Below are positions 1 to 9,060 of a DNA stretch of 64,000 nucleotides, piece by piece. Position numbers and translations under genes: made by a program. The notes under the pieces are model-generated. The model had not been told where the DNA came from and searched no databases. It worked only from the letters and a program-made list of their open reading frames with translations. Each line of letters opens with the position of its first letter. The stretch's first letter is position 1. The DNA comes from Defluviitaleaceae bacterium (GTDB taxonomy: Bacteria; Bacillota; Clostridia; Lachnospirales; WQUN01): positions 1 to 64,000 of the forward strand of contig WRAH01000013.1 in assembly GCA_009780315.1 (NCBI GenBank), given 5' to 3'.

Positions 1-1
1 C

Positions 2-109
2 AATATCAATAAAATAAAACGAATTAAACATACCATGTACGGCAGAGCAAGTTTCTCAACGCTTCGTACCAAAGTCTTAATGTTTGAAATATGGAAAATT
101 GTCAACTAA
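2..109 (+). CDS. C-terminal end of an ISL3-like transposase (partial, cut by window edge)
   Basis: The open frame enters from the left edge and ends at a TAA after 35 residues. It contains NKIKRIKHTMYGRASFSTLR, which resembles the conserved C-terminus of ISL3-family transposases (KxxKRxMYGRAxFxxLRxxVL). Only the tail is visible, so whether the element is intact cannot be judged. The stop codon lies within a few bases of a candidate terminal inverted repeat, as expected for the end of such an element. Family assignment is inference from a short tail. Confidence 0.5.
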   Translation, partial: NINKIKRIKHTMYGRASFSTLRTKVLMFEIWKIVN

Positions 110-123
110 TTTGGGAAAGAACC
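99..123. repeat. Candidate right terminal inverted repeat of the ISL3-like element
   Basis: The stretch ending GGGAAAGAACC directly follows the transposase stop. ISL3-type elements have ends that read GGTTCTTTCCC from the outside inwards, which matches the reverse complement here. The partner repeat lies outside the window, so this is suggestive only. Confidence 0.35.
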
Positions 124-446
124 AAATTATGCTTGACAACCCACCCCTGATGGCATGGGGTTTCATATGTATTTAACGTTCTGCCGAATGGCTATTGCAG
201 ACTTTCTTAGTAAAGCGTTATTTACCCCCTTAACAAATGACATTATTAGCATGTATTGCATCAGTTTTAAAAACTTTCAAATATACCTACAGTGAACAAG
301 ACTTTGATAAATTTAGTGTTCTTGCATTACCTGTATAGCGACCTCTTCAAAAGAAGATAAAAAAATAATCCTAGACCTTGCAACAACTTATTTGAGTAGC
401 CGCTACCCCAACACAGATAAAAAATAGCGTGAACACATTGCAAATT
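124..446. other. Gene-poor stretch between the IS end and gyrA
   Basis: No convincing gene. A 42-codon frame runs from ATG 167 to TGA 295 on the + strand, with GGGG a few bases upstream, but it resembles no family I know. A small inverted repeat (ACCCC/GGGGT) lies around 144-162. The stretch may be flanking DNA or decayed coding sequence disturbed by the adjacent element. Confidence 0.3.
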
Positions 447-474
447 AAAAAGGCATTCCAACGGAATGCCTTTT
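447..474 (-). terminator. Rho-independent terminator of gyrA
   Basis: A perfect 8-bp stem (GGCATTCC / GGAATGCC) with a three-base loop is flanked by A and T runs on both sides. It lies 16 bases beyond the gyrA stop and could act in both directions. Confidence 0.85.
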
Positions 475-489
475 ATAATATTTCTAAAT

Positions 490-2979
490 TTATTCTTCGG
501 TTACAATGGGAGGTACTTCTATTTCTTCTTCGCCCTCTTCAATGCCGCCATCAACTATTTTTGCCATGCTGACTACAGTTACGCCTTGGCTCATATTGAT
601 TAGCTTTACACCGGAAGCATATCGTCCTTGGACGGAAATGTCTGCAATGCGGATTCTTATAACAACACCTTCAGAGTTTATTATCATTAACCCGTCATTT
701 TCCCCTACAGCTTCAATGCCTACCAACTTACCTGTTTTTTCGGATGGTTTGTATACAATAATCCCCATACCGCCGCGGTTTTGACCACGGAAGTCTTCCA
801 GAGGGGTACATTTGCCATATCCATTGGCGGCAACGAGTAAAACCTGCCCGTCAGCTACAGTTGCGCCTATGATTTCATCGCCTTCACGCAGTTTCATTCC
901 TCTTACACCCATTGCAGTGCGCCCAGACGGCCTTACTAGGCTTTCACCGAAACGGATACCACGTCCTTCTTTTGTGCCTAGGAAGAGTTCCCGCGCACCG
1001 TCAGAACGAAGCACTTTTATTAGCGTATCATCTTCGCGGAAAGTAATTGCATTCAATCCAGATTTGTTAATTTTAGAGAACTGGCTAAGTGCTGTGCGCT
1101 TTACAAGCCCTTCCCGCGTCACCATAATGAGGAAACCTTCCCACTCGCCCTTTGTGACAGGAATCATGGACGCAATACCTTCTCCGCCACTTAGGTTCAG
1201 TAAGTTTACGAGAGGCATTCCCTTTGCCTGCCGTCCAGCTTCGGGTATTTCAAATGCACGAAGACTAAAGGCACGTCCTCTTGTAGTAAAGAATAAAATA
1301 TGGTCATGGGTATTTGCCACAAATAGGTCGGTTACAGCGTCTTCTTCACGTGTTCCCATACCCATTACACCCCTGCCCCCTCGTGCTTGACTACGGTAGG
1401 TATCCAGTGGAATACGCTTGATATAGTTCATGCCTGAAAGGGTAATGACGCTTTGTGCATCATCAATAAGGTCTTCAAGGTTGATGTCACCAGGGTCATG
1501 AAGGATTGCTGTACGACGTTCATCACCAAATTTATCGCGCACTTTGGTGAGTTCTTCTGTTAACACTTCCAACAAGTAATTTCCATCATTTAAAATTTTA
1601 CGAAGCTCTGCAATTAAAACTTGCAATTCTTCATACTCTTTTTCCAAGCGTGATTTTTCCAAACCTGTTAATGCACGCAGACGCATATCTACAATGGCTT
1701 GTGCTTGAATTTGTGTAAAATCAAATTGCTCGATTAAGCGTTCCCTCGCATGATTTCCGTCTTGACTAGAGCGGATGAGTGCGATAATTTCATCAATGAA
1801 ATCTTGGGCACGTAAAAGCCCTTCTAATATATGGGCGCGGCGTTCGGCTTTGTTTAAATCAAACTGAGTGCGGCGGGTAATGACTTCCTGCTGGTGGTCT
1901 ATATAATGTTGAATCAGTTGAGAAAGATTTAGGATTTTAGGTTCATTATTGACAAGTGCCAGCATGATAATGCCATAGCTGGATTGCAGGGGAGAAAGTT
2001 TATACAACTGATTTAAAACAACATTTGCATTAGCGTCTTTGCGCAACTCCACCACAATACGTACACCCATACGATTGGATTCATCACGAATATCTGTAAT
2101 GCCTTCAATTTTTTTATCCTTGACCAAGTCTGCCATGTGCTTTATCAGATTGGCTTTATTGACTTGGTAGGGTATGGCAGTATATCGAATTTGCTCCCGT
2201 CCAGTTTGCCCCGGAAGCGGCTCAATAACGGCATCGGCACGAAGAACGACCTTTCCGCGCCCTGTTTTATAGGCTTCCCGAATATACCCTGTGCCAAGAA
2301 TAGCCCCACCTGTCGGATAATCAGGTGCTTTTACAATATCAATAAGGTCTGTAAGAGGCGTTTCTACACCTTCTCGCATATCATTGATACGACGTAAAAC
2401 TGCATTGATAACATCTGTAAGGTTGTGCGGCGGAATGTTTGTGGACATGCCCACGGCAATACCTGATGTTCCGTTGACAAGCAGATTTGGAAAGCGGGCA
2501 GGCAAAACCGAAGGTTCCATAAATTCTTCGTCATAGTTTGGAACGAAATCTACCGTTTCCTTGTCTATATCCGCAAGCATTTCCATGGAAAGCCGTGCAA
2601 GCCGTGCCTCGGTATAACGCTCGGCCGCTGCGCCATCACCATCCATCGAGCCAAAGTTCCCATGCCCATCAACCAAAGTGTAACGCATGGAGAAATCTTG
2701 AGCCATGCGCACCATCGCATCATAAATAGAGGCATTTCCATGGGGGTGATACTTACCCATCGTATCGCCTACAATACGTGCAGATTTTTTATAGCCTTTG
2801 CTTGGGTCGAGGTTCAACTCGCTCATAGAGAATAAAATACGTCGATGTACAGGCTTTAGCCCATCCCGCACATCAGGTAAAGCCCGTGCCACGATTACGC
2901 TCATCGCATAGTCGAGGTACGATTTTTTCATTTCGTCTGCTATATCAATACCTTTTATTCGCGGTGTAAAATCACTCAT
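490..2979 (-). CDS. gyrA: DNA gyrase subunit A
   Basis: GyrA is the DNA-breaking and rejoining half of the GyrA2GyrB2 type II topoisomerase that adds negative supercoils. 829 residues is full length. The N-terminal half carries the catalytic tyrosine Y122 within [10 protein letters not shown], and the C-terminal half is the beta-pinwheel with a GyrA-box-like QARGGRG. The stretch [11 protein letters not shown] favours GyrA over ParC. The ATG has AAAGGAG ten bases upstream, and a TATAAT-like -10 box lies at 3017-3022. One oddity: numbering matches E. coli exactly through this region, and the quinolone-pocket residues read G81-N82-A83-S84, so the usual Ser/Thr83 is alanine while D87 is kept. It is a single-gene unit with its own terminator. 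Confidence 0.97.
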   Translation of the reverse strand: MSDFTPRIKGIDIADEMKKSYLDYAMSVIVARALPDVRDGLKPVHRRILFSMSELNLDPSKGYKKSARIVGDTMGKYHPHGNASIYDAMVRMAQDFSMRYTLVDGHGNFGSMDGDGAAAERYTEARLARLSMEMLADIDKETVDFVPNYDEEFMEPSVLPARFPNLLVNGTSGIAVGMSTNIPPHNLTDVINAVLRRINDMREGVETPLTDLIDIVKAPDYPTGGAILGTGYIREAYKTGRGKVVLRADAVIEPLPGQTGREQIRYTAIPYQVNKANLIKHMADLVKDKKIEGITDIRDESNRMGVRIVVELRKDANANVVLNQLYKLSPLQSSYGIIMLALVNNEPKILNLSQLIQHYIDHQQEVITRRTQFDLNKAERRAHILEGLLRAQDFIDEIIALIRSSQDGNHARERLIEQFDFTQIQAQAIVDMRLRALTGLEKSRLEKEYEELQVLIAELRKILNDGNYLLEVLTEELTKVRDKFGDERRTAILHDPGDINLEDLIDDAQSVITLSGMNYIKRIPLDTYRSQARGGRGVMGMGTREEDAVTDLFVANTHDHILFFTTRGRAFSLRAFEIPEAGRQAKGMPLVNLLNLSGGEGIASMIPVTKGEWEGFLIMVTREGLVKRTALSQFSKINKSGLNAITFREDDTLIKVLRSDGARELFLGTKEGRGIRFGESLVRPSGRTAMGVRGMKLREGDEIIGATVADGQVLLVAANGYGKCTPLEDFRGQNRGGMGIIVYKPSEKTGKLVGIEAVGENDGLMIINSEGVVIRIRIADISVQGRYASGVKLINMSQGVTVVSMAKIVDGGIEEGEEEIEVPPIVTEE

Positions 2980-3123
2980 TAAGTATTTGCTCCTTTAGCA
3001 TGAGTTTCTTCCTAATATTATAGCAGAAATTTGAGATATTTGGTATACTTACTTAGACAAAACCTAGGCTGGTCGTTTCGTTGATGGGAAATGGCTTGCC
3101 CATGAATACAGGGAGGAACAAAA

Positions 3124-3498
3124 ATGGTAAAAGGCATTGAACATTTAGCGATTTTTTCTAGCAACACAGCACGGCTGAAAGACTGGTACATTTCCATGTT
3201 TGATTTCGTGCAGGTGTATGACAATGGGAAAGGCACCTATTTCCTAAAGGCACAAGATGGTGCAATGATTGAGTTTGTTACCGCGGAAAGCGATGGTACT
3301 GACCATGGCGCAAAAGTTTCTGGTATAAGACACATTGCAATAGCAGTCAATGATTTTGAGGGAATGCTTGAAAAATTGCAAAAAGAAAATGTAGATGTCG
3401 TTACAGAACCTACAGAATCTAAAGGGATAAAAACATTTTTCTTCCGCGATATTGACGGAAACATCTTACATTTAATTTACAGACCAAACCCGTTATAG
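3124..3498 (+). CDS. VOC/glyoxalase-superfamily protein
   Basis: A 124-residue protein with two beta-alpha-beta-beta-beta halves typical of the vicinal oxygen chelate fold. Candidate metal ligands are H7 (IEHLAIF), E50 (IEFV), H72 (IRHIAIAV) and a histidine in the last strand (ILHLIYR), where many relatives have Glu. Substrate cannot be told from sequence: glyoxalase I-like, antibiotic-binding or dioxygenase-like proteins all share this fold. GGAGG lies just upstream of the ATG. It is transcribed divergently from gyrA and appears to be monocistronic. Confidence 0.85.
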   Translation: MVKGIEHLAIFSSNTARLKDWYISMFDFVQVYDNGKGTYFLKAQDGAMIEFVTAESDGTDHGAKVSGIRHIAIAVNDFEGMLEKLQKENVDVVTEPTESKGIKTFFFRDIDGNILHLIYRPNPL

Positions 3499-3625
3499 GG
3501 GTTGCACTGTGAGGGGTGTAAATAACGCCGTTCGTATATCTTCGGCATGGAAAAGCTAAAGTTGTGATAAAATAGCTTTACAGGCTGAACTGATTATCAG
3601 CTTGTTATTTAATTAAACTAAAATG

Positions 3626-3658
3626 CGCACTTATGTACCACTACGAGTGGTACGTGCG
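3626..3658. repeat. Interrupted palindrome upstream of mtnN
   Basis: An inner perfect stem, GTACCACT-ACG-AGTGGTAC, is extended outside by CGCAC / GTGCG, with four unpaired bases (TTAT) on the left side only. No T tract follows, so it is not an ordinary terminator. It sits about 30 bases upstream of the mtnN start and could be an operator, an mRNA-stabilising 5' hairpin or a dispersed palindromic repeat. Confidence 0.5.
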
Positions 3659-3688
3659 TAATAAATATTTTTGATTGGGGTCAATCAG

Positions 3689-4381
3689 ATGAAAATAGGA
3701 ATTATATGTGCAGGAGATAGAGAATTAGAACCTTATTTACCTCATATTAAAGATTGCAAAACCTCAAAAAAGGCTATGCTAACTTTCTATGAAGGTACTA
3801 TTAACGAAGTAGATATAGTGACTTTGTTTTGCGGCGTTTGCAAGACAAATGCGGCTATTGCAACACAAATACTAATTGACAATTATCATGTTGATATGAT
3901 TATCAATGCTGGCACTGCCGGAGGAATGGATGATAGCTTAGATATTTTTGATACCGTTATATCAACCGAAGTAGCTCACCACGATGTACACGCAGGAATA
4001 CTAACAGAGTTTCATCCGTGGATGCCCTCTGTGTTTTTCAAATCGGATGATTTATTGGTGGAGCTATCTAAAATAGCAATAAAACGAATATCCTTAGAAC
4101 ATAAAATTTATTATGGCAGAATGGTTACAGGCGAATGTTTCATTACTGACGATGGGCGTGATGAGATTAATTTTGCCTTCAAGCCCTTGACTGTTGATAT
4201 GGAAACAGCAAGCATAGCCCATACGTGCTTTGTAAATGAAATACCTTTCGTTGCAATCAGAACACTAGCAGACACCTCAACTCATAGCGGGGTTGAAAAC
4301 TTTGACAAAAATGTTGTTACTGCATCAGAAATTTCAATGAAAATTGTCCTTGAACTTTTGAATGAGCTGAAACAAAAATAA
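3689..4381 (+). CDS. mtnN: 5'-methylthioadenosine/S-adenosylhomocysteine nucleosidase
   Basis: MTAN hydrolyses MTA and SAH to adenine plus the thioribosyl product, removing inhibitory by-products of SAM use. The protein is 230 residues if started at ATG 3689, which has GGGG nine bases upstream; a TTG 18 bases earlier is in frame but lacks a good site. Active-site residues are in place: E12 in the first loop, the M171-E172 pair in VDMETASIAH that contacts the ribose, and the acid D195 in RTLADTST. The glycine-rich NAGTAGG around residues 73-79 is typical of the PNP_UDP_1 fold. The window also encodes an S-adenosylhomocysteine hydrolase, so SAH has two possible exits here. It is convergent with the following methyltransferase. 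Confidence 0.88.
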   Translation: MKIGIICAGDRELEPYLPHIKDCKTSKKAMLTFYEGTINEVDIVTLFCGVCKTNAAIATQILIDNYHVDMIINAGTAGGMDDSLDIFDTVISTEVAHHDVHAGILTEFHPWMPSVFFKSDDLLVELSKIAIKRISLEHKIYYGRMVTGECFITDDGRDEINFAFKPLTVDMETASIAHTCFVNEIPFVAIRTLADTSTHSGVENFDKNVVTASEISMKIVLELLNELKQK

Positions 4382-4397
4382 TCGTTATTTCCACCCT

Positions 4398-5564
4398 TCA
4401 CAGATTACATACTAAAAGTTTATTGTCTTGCAAAAGTTTTAATAGTGTGGGCTGGAATGAAAATTCTTGCAAAATTTCATCTATATCATCTCTGCGCTTA
4501 TAAGATAATGGTGTAAGCCGTCGTTTTGCACGAATAAATAGATTTTTTGGCGTGTGTTCTAATCCTGTAAATTCAATGATTTGGACTTTATAACCTACGT
4601 ATTCTAATAATTTAGCGCGAATTGCATCTGTAGCTAATGATGCGATTCGCTCTTTTATTATTCCATACTCGGAAAAAATCTGCATTCGCCTTGGCTTCAT
4701 TTGACTTTTTAGTTCATGCTGGCAACATGGGACAGCACAAATTAAATCTGCATTCCATTTTACAGCGTTAAAAATCCCATAGTCAGTGGCCGTATCGCAA
4801 GCATGAAGACTAATGACAATATTAAAAGTACCCTCTGCGCCCCATGATTCAAGGGGCGGTTTTTCTTGAGAGCCAATGTCGCCAATTTTGAATGCAAGGG
4901 ATGTATAACCATATTTTATTGCCGCTTCCGTACATTGACTAACAACTTCCGGCTTCAAGTCTAACCCGCAAATATTAGTGTTTAACCTACGCACCACTGT
5001 AAAATAGTGATACACGAGAAATGTCAAGTATGATTTACCACATCCGAAATCTATAATATTGATTGTTTCAGTAATATTTTTCGTTTCATCTGCAAGCAAC
5101 TCTAAAAAACGATTGATTTGATGAAACTTATCCCGCATAGACGCAGCAACTTTTAATTCCTTTGTAAAAACACCCATGTCTATCAATACTGGAATATGCT
5201 CACCTTCGTTGATGATATGGTTTTTTTTACGGTTAAAAGTATTCCCTTCAAGCTTTACAGCCGTTGCGTTTTTTATCCCATGACGGCTGCTTAGTACTTT
5301 ACCCTTTTTCGTAACACGGGCTGAATATTCAAAAGCATTATCCCATGCATTGTATTGCAAAAAAGACGAGCCAAATAGCCCGCCTATAAAGTCTTTTACC
5401 TCATCCACATGATAGTTACGATGAAAGACTTGCTTTTTTGTATACATACTTGCTTGATATTTTTGCCCATCTGCACTACAAATAATTTCAACACGTGTAT
5501 ATTCTTGTTGTTTCGCGGGCTTGCTTAATATTATTTTATAAGCATTTTCATGAAAAATAGTCAT
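4398..5564 (-). CDS. Class I SAM-dependent methyltransferase (Methyltransf_32-like)
   Basis: A 388-residue protein whose middle carries SAM-binding motif I at about residues 169-181 (NIIDFGCGKSYLTF) followed by NICGLDLKPE (motif II) and a VISLHACDTATDYG segment. This pattern matches cytosolic methyltransferases of the Methyltransf_32/GSTCD-like type; an RNA or protein substrate is plausible but unknown. The N-terminal 120 residues form a separate domain, possibly for substrate recognition. It lies five bases downstream of mgsA on the same strand, so it is probably the last gene of the mre-min-rodA-mgsA operon. Confidence 0.75.
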   Translation of the reverse strand: MTIFHENAYKIILSKPAKQQEYTRVEIICSADGQKYQASMYTKKQVFHRNYHVDEVKDFIGGLFGSSFLQYNAWDNAFEYSARVTKKGKVLSSRHGIKNATAVKLEGNTFNRKKNHIINEGEHIPVLIDMGVFTKELKVAASMRDKFHQINRFLELLADETKNITETINIIDFGCGKSYLTFLVYHYFTVVRRLNTNICGLDLKPEVVSQCTEAAIKYGYTSLAFKIGDIGSQEKPPLESWGAEGTFNIVISLHACDTATDYGIFNAVKWNADLICAVPCCQHELKSQMKPRRMQIFSEYGIIKERIASLATDAIRAKLLEYVGYKVQIIEFTGLEHTPKNLFIRAKRRLTPLSYKRRDDIDEILQEFSFQPTLLKLLQDNKLLVCNL

Positions 5565-5569
5565 CGCGT

Positions 5570-5968
5570 CTACCTTCTTAAATTATTCCGCCAATCCAAG
5601 TCACCATTATCTAAGGCAATAAGCAATGCTTCCGCCGTTGCTAAATTGGTTGCCATAGGAATATTATGGACATCACAAAGGCGCATGAGTGAACCACTGT
5701 CTGGCTCAAACTGTTGCCTATTCAAAGGGTCACGCAGAAAAATGACCAAATCAATGTCATTTAAAGCAACTTGCGCACTCATTTGCTGTTGCCCCCCCAA
5801 GTGCCCTGCAAGATACTTTGACACAGGCAAATTTATAGCTTCTTCTACCAATTGCCCTGTTGTTCCCGTGGCATAAATTTTATGTTTGCTTAAAATATGC
5901 CTATAGGCAATACACAGGTTTTCCATCAGTTTCTTCTTGTTATCGTGCGCCATTAGTGCAACGTTCAT
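5570..5968 (-). CDS. mgsA: Methylglyoxal synthase family protein with altered active site
   Basis: 132 residues, the normal length for MgsA, which converts dihydroxyacetone phosphate to methylglyoxal and phosphate. Family marks are [10 protein letters not shown] at the start, YATGTTGQL at 32-40 and IFLRDPL at 76-82. Aligned with E. coli MgsA (offset of 11), H19 is kept as H8, D91 as D80 and D101 as D90. The catalytic base D71 (GGDQQ) is Gln60 (GGQQQ), and H98 is Phe87. Both substitutions are clear in the DNA. The enzyme may belong to a clade with a modified mechanism, or may have lost the classical activity. It is located between rodA and a methyltransferase gene, the usual place for mgsA in clostridial mre-min operons. 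Confidence 0.85.
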   Translation of the reverse strand: MNVALMAHDNKKKLMENLCIAYRHILSKHKIYATGTTGQLVEEAINLPVSKYLAGHLGGQQQMSAQVALNDIDLVIFLRDPLNRQQFEPDSGSLMRLCDVHNIPMATNLATAEALLIALDNGDLDWRNNLRR

Positions 5969-6017
5969 AACTCACCTCTTCATACAGTATTTTATTCATC
6001 TACATAGGAAGCGCGTC

Positions 6018-7193
6018 TTACGCGTCTTCTTCATCTTCAAAAATAGATTTTGGTTTTCGTGGAAGCCCCACATTCAGCACTATACCTATGGCAATCATGT
6101 GTACCCAAATCATCGAGCCGCCATAGGAGAGAAATGGAAAGGGCATTCCTGTGTTTGGTAGTAAATTTGTAGCCACCCCAACGTGAAAAAATGTTTCGAC
6201 AATTAACATCCCCGCAACACCTGCGGCAATTAAACGCCCTTCTAAGTCAACGGCGCGCAGTGCAATAAATATACACCGCACAATAATAAATCCAATAGAT
6301 GCTAATAATAAGACCGCGCCAACAAAACCAAACTGTGACGCGACTACAGAAAAAATAAAATCATTATGTCCAAGAATCACAAAAGGATTTTCTAAAAAGC
6401 CTCGCCCAGTAAGTCCGCCTGTGCCAATGGCATAAAGTGAACCCTGTGTTTGACGGAATGCATCAACAGAAAGTGTAGGGTCAAGGAAAATTTCAATACG
6501 CCGCCACTGAAAGTCACCCAAGAAACGTGTAAGAAACAATGGCTCTGCCCTTTGCATATCAAACCAAACCATAACCCCTATAGGCGCAAGTAAGATAAGC
6601 CCCACAAGAATAGTACGATAATAAAGACCGCCGATAAACAATATAATCATCGTGATAGACAAAATAACCAAACCAGCCGAAAGGGACGGCTGCAAGACAA
6701 CCAAAAATACAGGAACAGCAATACCCAATAGTACAACCCCTAACCAAAGGGGTTTATTAAATCGGTCATGGTGAATATCCAAAAACTTAGCCATGGAAAT
6801 TATCATAAAAATTTTTGCAAATTCTGACGGTTGCATACTTAGCCAACCCACAAACGGAAAAGGAATCCACAACCAGCGCGCAACATTTGTCGCATCATCT
6901 GCACCAATTAAGAGTACAACAATAAGCAAAGCAATCATGATGCCATAAATATAAATGTAAAACCGCGTTATATAGTGGTAGTCTATAAAAGACAATGCAA
7001 TCATTAGCACGCCGCCTGTGATGATAAATAATCGCTGGCGTGACCACAATGTATAGTGGTCTGCTGTAACACTTGCAGGAATACCATCCGCATGAATAGA
7101 CGCATAAATCATCACTACGCTAAAAATGCCAATGCCGATTGTAACCAGTGCCAGTAAATAGTCATACGATTTTAAAACTTGTTTCCAATTCAT
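6018..7193 (-). CDS. rodA: SEDS-family peptidoglycan glycosyltransferase RodA
   Basis: A 391-residue polytopic membrane protein of the RodA/FtsW/SpoVE family, which polymerises lipid II into glycan strands together with a class B PBP. About ten hydrophobic segments are visible. Conserved SEDS marks include LQPSLSAGLVIL, GTGGLTGRG and the extracellular GHNDFIFSVV loop with the functionally essential Asp. The C-terminus holds LPNTGMPFPFLSYGGS. Assignment as RodA, not FtsW or SpoVE, rests on the operon with mreBCD, PBP2 and minCDE. Its ATG overlaps the minE stop by four bases, so the two genes are translationally coupled. Confidence 0.93.
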   Translation of the reverse strand: MNWKQVLKSYDYLLALVTIGIGIFSVVMIYASIHADGIPASVTADHYTLWSRQRLFIITGGVLMIALSFIDYHYITRFYIYIYGIMIALLIVVLLIGADDATNVARWLWIPFPFVGWLSMQPSEFAKIFMIISMAKFLDIHHDRFNKPLWLGVVLLGIAVPVFLVVLQPSLSAGLVILSITMIILFIGGLYYRTILVGLILLAPIGVMVWFDMQRAEPLFLTRFLGDFQWRRIEIFLDPTLSVDAFRQTQGSLYAIGTGGLTGRGFLENPFVILGHNDFIFSVVASQFGFVGAVLLLASIGFIIVRCIFIALRAVDLEGRLIAAGVAGMLIVETFFHVGVATNLLPNTGMPFPFLSYGGSMIWVHMIAIGIVLNVGLPRKPKSIFEDEEDA

Positions 7194-7471
7194 GGTTTAC
7201 GCTTTCTCATGTTTTTAATGGGAATATTGGCATATAAAACAGGTACAGGTTCGTTATTGTCATTGGTTTCTGTAGATATGTTAATATCAAGGTCACTTGC
7301 CTCATCAACATCCATATATTTGGCAATGACTTGCAAGATATCATTTTTCATCATTTCCAAAAGCTCTGTAGAGCAGTTGGCACGGTCATGCATGAGTACA
7401 AGTTTTAGCCTATCTTTAGCAACACTGCTTGATTTTTGCTTAGGTTTGAAAATATTAGATAGCCATTCCAT
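7190..7471 (-). CDS. minE: Cell division topological specificity factor MinE
   Basis: 93 residues. MinE stimulates MinD ATPase and displaces MinC, giving pole-to-pole oscillation of the division inhibitor. The start contains an amphipathic membrane-targeting helix (MEWLSNIFK), followed by the anti-MinCD segment with AKDRLKLVLMHDRANCS and a C-terminal topological specificity domain. It lies downstream of minD and overlaps rodA. Its presence implies a MinE-type Min system, not one relying only on DivIVA. Confidence 0.93.
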   Translation of the reverse strand: MEWLSNIFKPKQKSSSVAKDRLKLVLMHDRANCSTELLEMMKNDILQVIAKYMDVDEASDLDINISTETNDNNEPVPVLYANIPIKNMRKRKP

Positions 7472-7526
7472 ATTTATAATGTACCCCCAAACGTCGTTTT
7501 AAATTTCATGTTAAATGTACCCCTCT

Positions 7527-8321
7527 TTAAGCTTTTGAGAATAACTTTTTAAATTTGGAAAAAAAGCCTGTATTAGCTTCTAAGTCCATAAGGGGTACGG
7601 TTTCACCAAGCATTCTGCGTACAATGTCACGGAACGCTTGTCCTGCAAAGGAGTTTGGGTCAGCAACGGCAGGTTCGCCGCGGTTGGTAGATATGACAAT
7701 GGTTTCATCATCCGGAACGACACCAAGCACATCAATTGCCAGAATTTCAGTGACTTCTTCCAGGGACATCATTTCGCCCCGCTCTACCATTTTAGGCTTG
7801 ATTCTGTTTAGCACAAGCAAAGGCGAACGGACTTCTGCGGCTTCAAGCAATCCGATGATTCTATCTGCGTCACGTACTGGTGACACTTCAGGGGTGGTTA
7901 CAACAATGGCTTTGTCCGCACCAGCAACTGCATTTTTAAAACCTTGCTCAATGCCCGCAGGGCAGTCTAATAAAATATAGTCAAAATCTTCACGCAATTG
8001 GTCGCACAACTTTCTCATCTGCTCAGGCGTTACGGCATCTTTATCCTTTGTTTGCGCCGCTGGAAGCAAATGCAATGTTGGGTAACGCTTATCTTTTATT
8101 AGGGCTTGCTTTAGGCGACAATTGCCTTCAATAACGTCAATAATGTCAAAAACTATACGGTTTTCAAGCCCCATGACCACATCTAAATTACGTAAACCAA
8201 TGTCAGCATCCACAAGCACTACTTTTTTTCCTTGCAAGGCAAGACCTGCCCCTAAGTTGGCAGACGTTGTCGTTTTACCAACACCTCCCTTGCCTGATGT
8301 TATTACATATACTTCACTCAT
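7527..8321 (-). CDS. minD: Septum site-determining ATPase MinD
   Basis: 264 residues. MinD is the membrane-binding deviant Walker ATPase that recruits MinC. The deviant Walker A (GKGGVGKTT) begins at residue 10, DADIGLRNLD gives switch I, and ILLDCPAGIE the Walker B region. The last residues (GFFSKFKKLFSKA) form the amphipathic membrane-targeting helix. It is located between minC and minE, as in most bacteria with the full system. Confidence 0.96.
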   Translation of the reverse strand: MSEVYVITSGKGGVGKTTTSANLGAGLALQGKKVVLVDADIGLRNLDVVMGLENRIVFDIIDVIEGNCRLKQALIKDKRYPTLHLLPAAQTKDKDAVTPEQMRKLCDQLREDFDYILLDCPAGIEQGFKNAVAGADKAIVVTTPEVSPVRDADRIIGLLEAAEVRSPLLVLNRIKPKMVERGEMMSLEEVTEILAIDVLGVVPDDETIVISTNRGEPAVADPNSFAGQAFRDIVRRMLGETVPLMDLEANTGFFSKFKKLFSKA

Positions 8322-8338
8322 TTAAAATACCCTCCCTG

Positions 8339-9040
8339 TTATAACGGTGCTACAAATACTTGCCCATCTTTTATATATGCATATGATGGATTATTTTCAA
8401 CTTTTTTGCCCTTTGGCGGTGCAGGAACATAGGAAATAATATCTGCGATACGCACTTGGGTTGGACGCAAATCTAATGCGGCGATGTGACATTGCAAATC
8501 GCCCTTTGCTCCTGCATGTGCCATACCTTTTAACGCGCCAAGCACCACAACATTTCCCCCAGCCACTACTTCACTACCAGGGTTTATGTCTCCCATAATC
8601 ACTACAGAGCCTTCAAATCTGATTGTCTGCCCAGAACGTAATCCCCCTTTGTAATATGCAGTATTGCTTTCTCTATAAGAAAACCCTGCCGGGAATTGAT
8701 TGCTGATTTTCGTCACGGAAGATACTGCACTTGAATACGCATTCATGCCAGTTTTACTTGGGCTTGCAGTAAGGGGCGGCGTAAATCCTTCACTTCTTAT
8801 AAAAGTGACATCCAGATTCGTCTCTTCCAATATAATGTCAATGAGATTTTGCTCTTCATCATCAGACATTTCACGTCCTGCAAATGAGACTGTACTGTTT
8901 GAGCCTTCAAAGAACTTTCTACCCCGCGACACTTTTTTACGCAGGTTTTCCTTTAGGATGTCAAAGTCAACGGCTTCATCCAGTGTAATGTTGATTCCGT
9001 CAAGCTGTCCTTTTATCATAACCGGCTGTTTGACTGCCAT
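8339..9040 (-). CDS. minC: Septum formation inhibitor MinC
   Basis: 233 residues. MinC blocks FtsZ assembly away from midcell when recruited by MinD. The N-terminal half is the FtsZ-interacting domain. The C-terminal half, from about residue 125, is the right-handed beta-helix with LRSGQTIRFEGSVVIMGDINPGSEV and a following GNVVVLGALKGMAHAG turn, diagnostic of MinC_C. It lies directly downstream of the PBP2 gene (gap of 20 bases) and upstream of minD (gap of 17). Confidence 0.94.
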   Translation of the reverse strand: MAVKQPVMIKGQLDGINITLDEAVDFDILKENLRKKVSRGRKFFEGSNSTVSFAGREMSDDEEQNLIDIILEETNLDVTFIRSEGFTPPLTASPSKTGMNAYSSAVSSVTKISNQFPAGFSYRESNTAYYKGGLRSGQTIRFEGSVVIMGDINPGSEVVAGGNVVVLGALKGMAHAGAKGDLQCHIAALDLRPTQVRIADIISYVPAPPKGKKVENNPSYAYIKDGQVFVAPL

Positions 9041-9060
9041 AGTTTTTTAATGCCCCCTTG

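Noticed and set aside
6018-7193. FtsW or SpoVE instead of RodA
   Set aside because: The sequence alone does not exclude them, but the position in an mreBCD-PBP2-min operon makes RodA much more likely.
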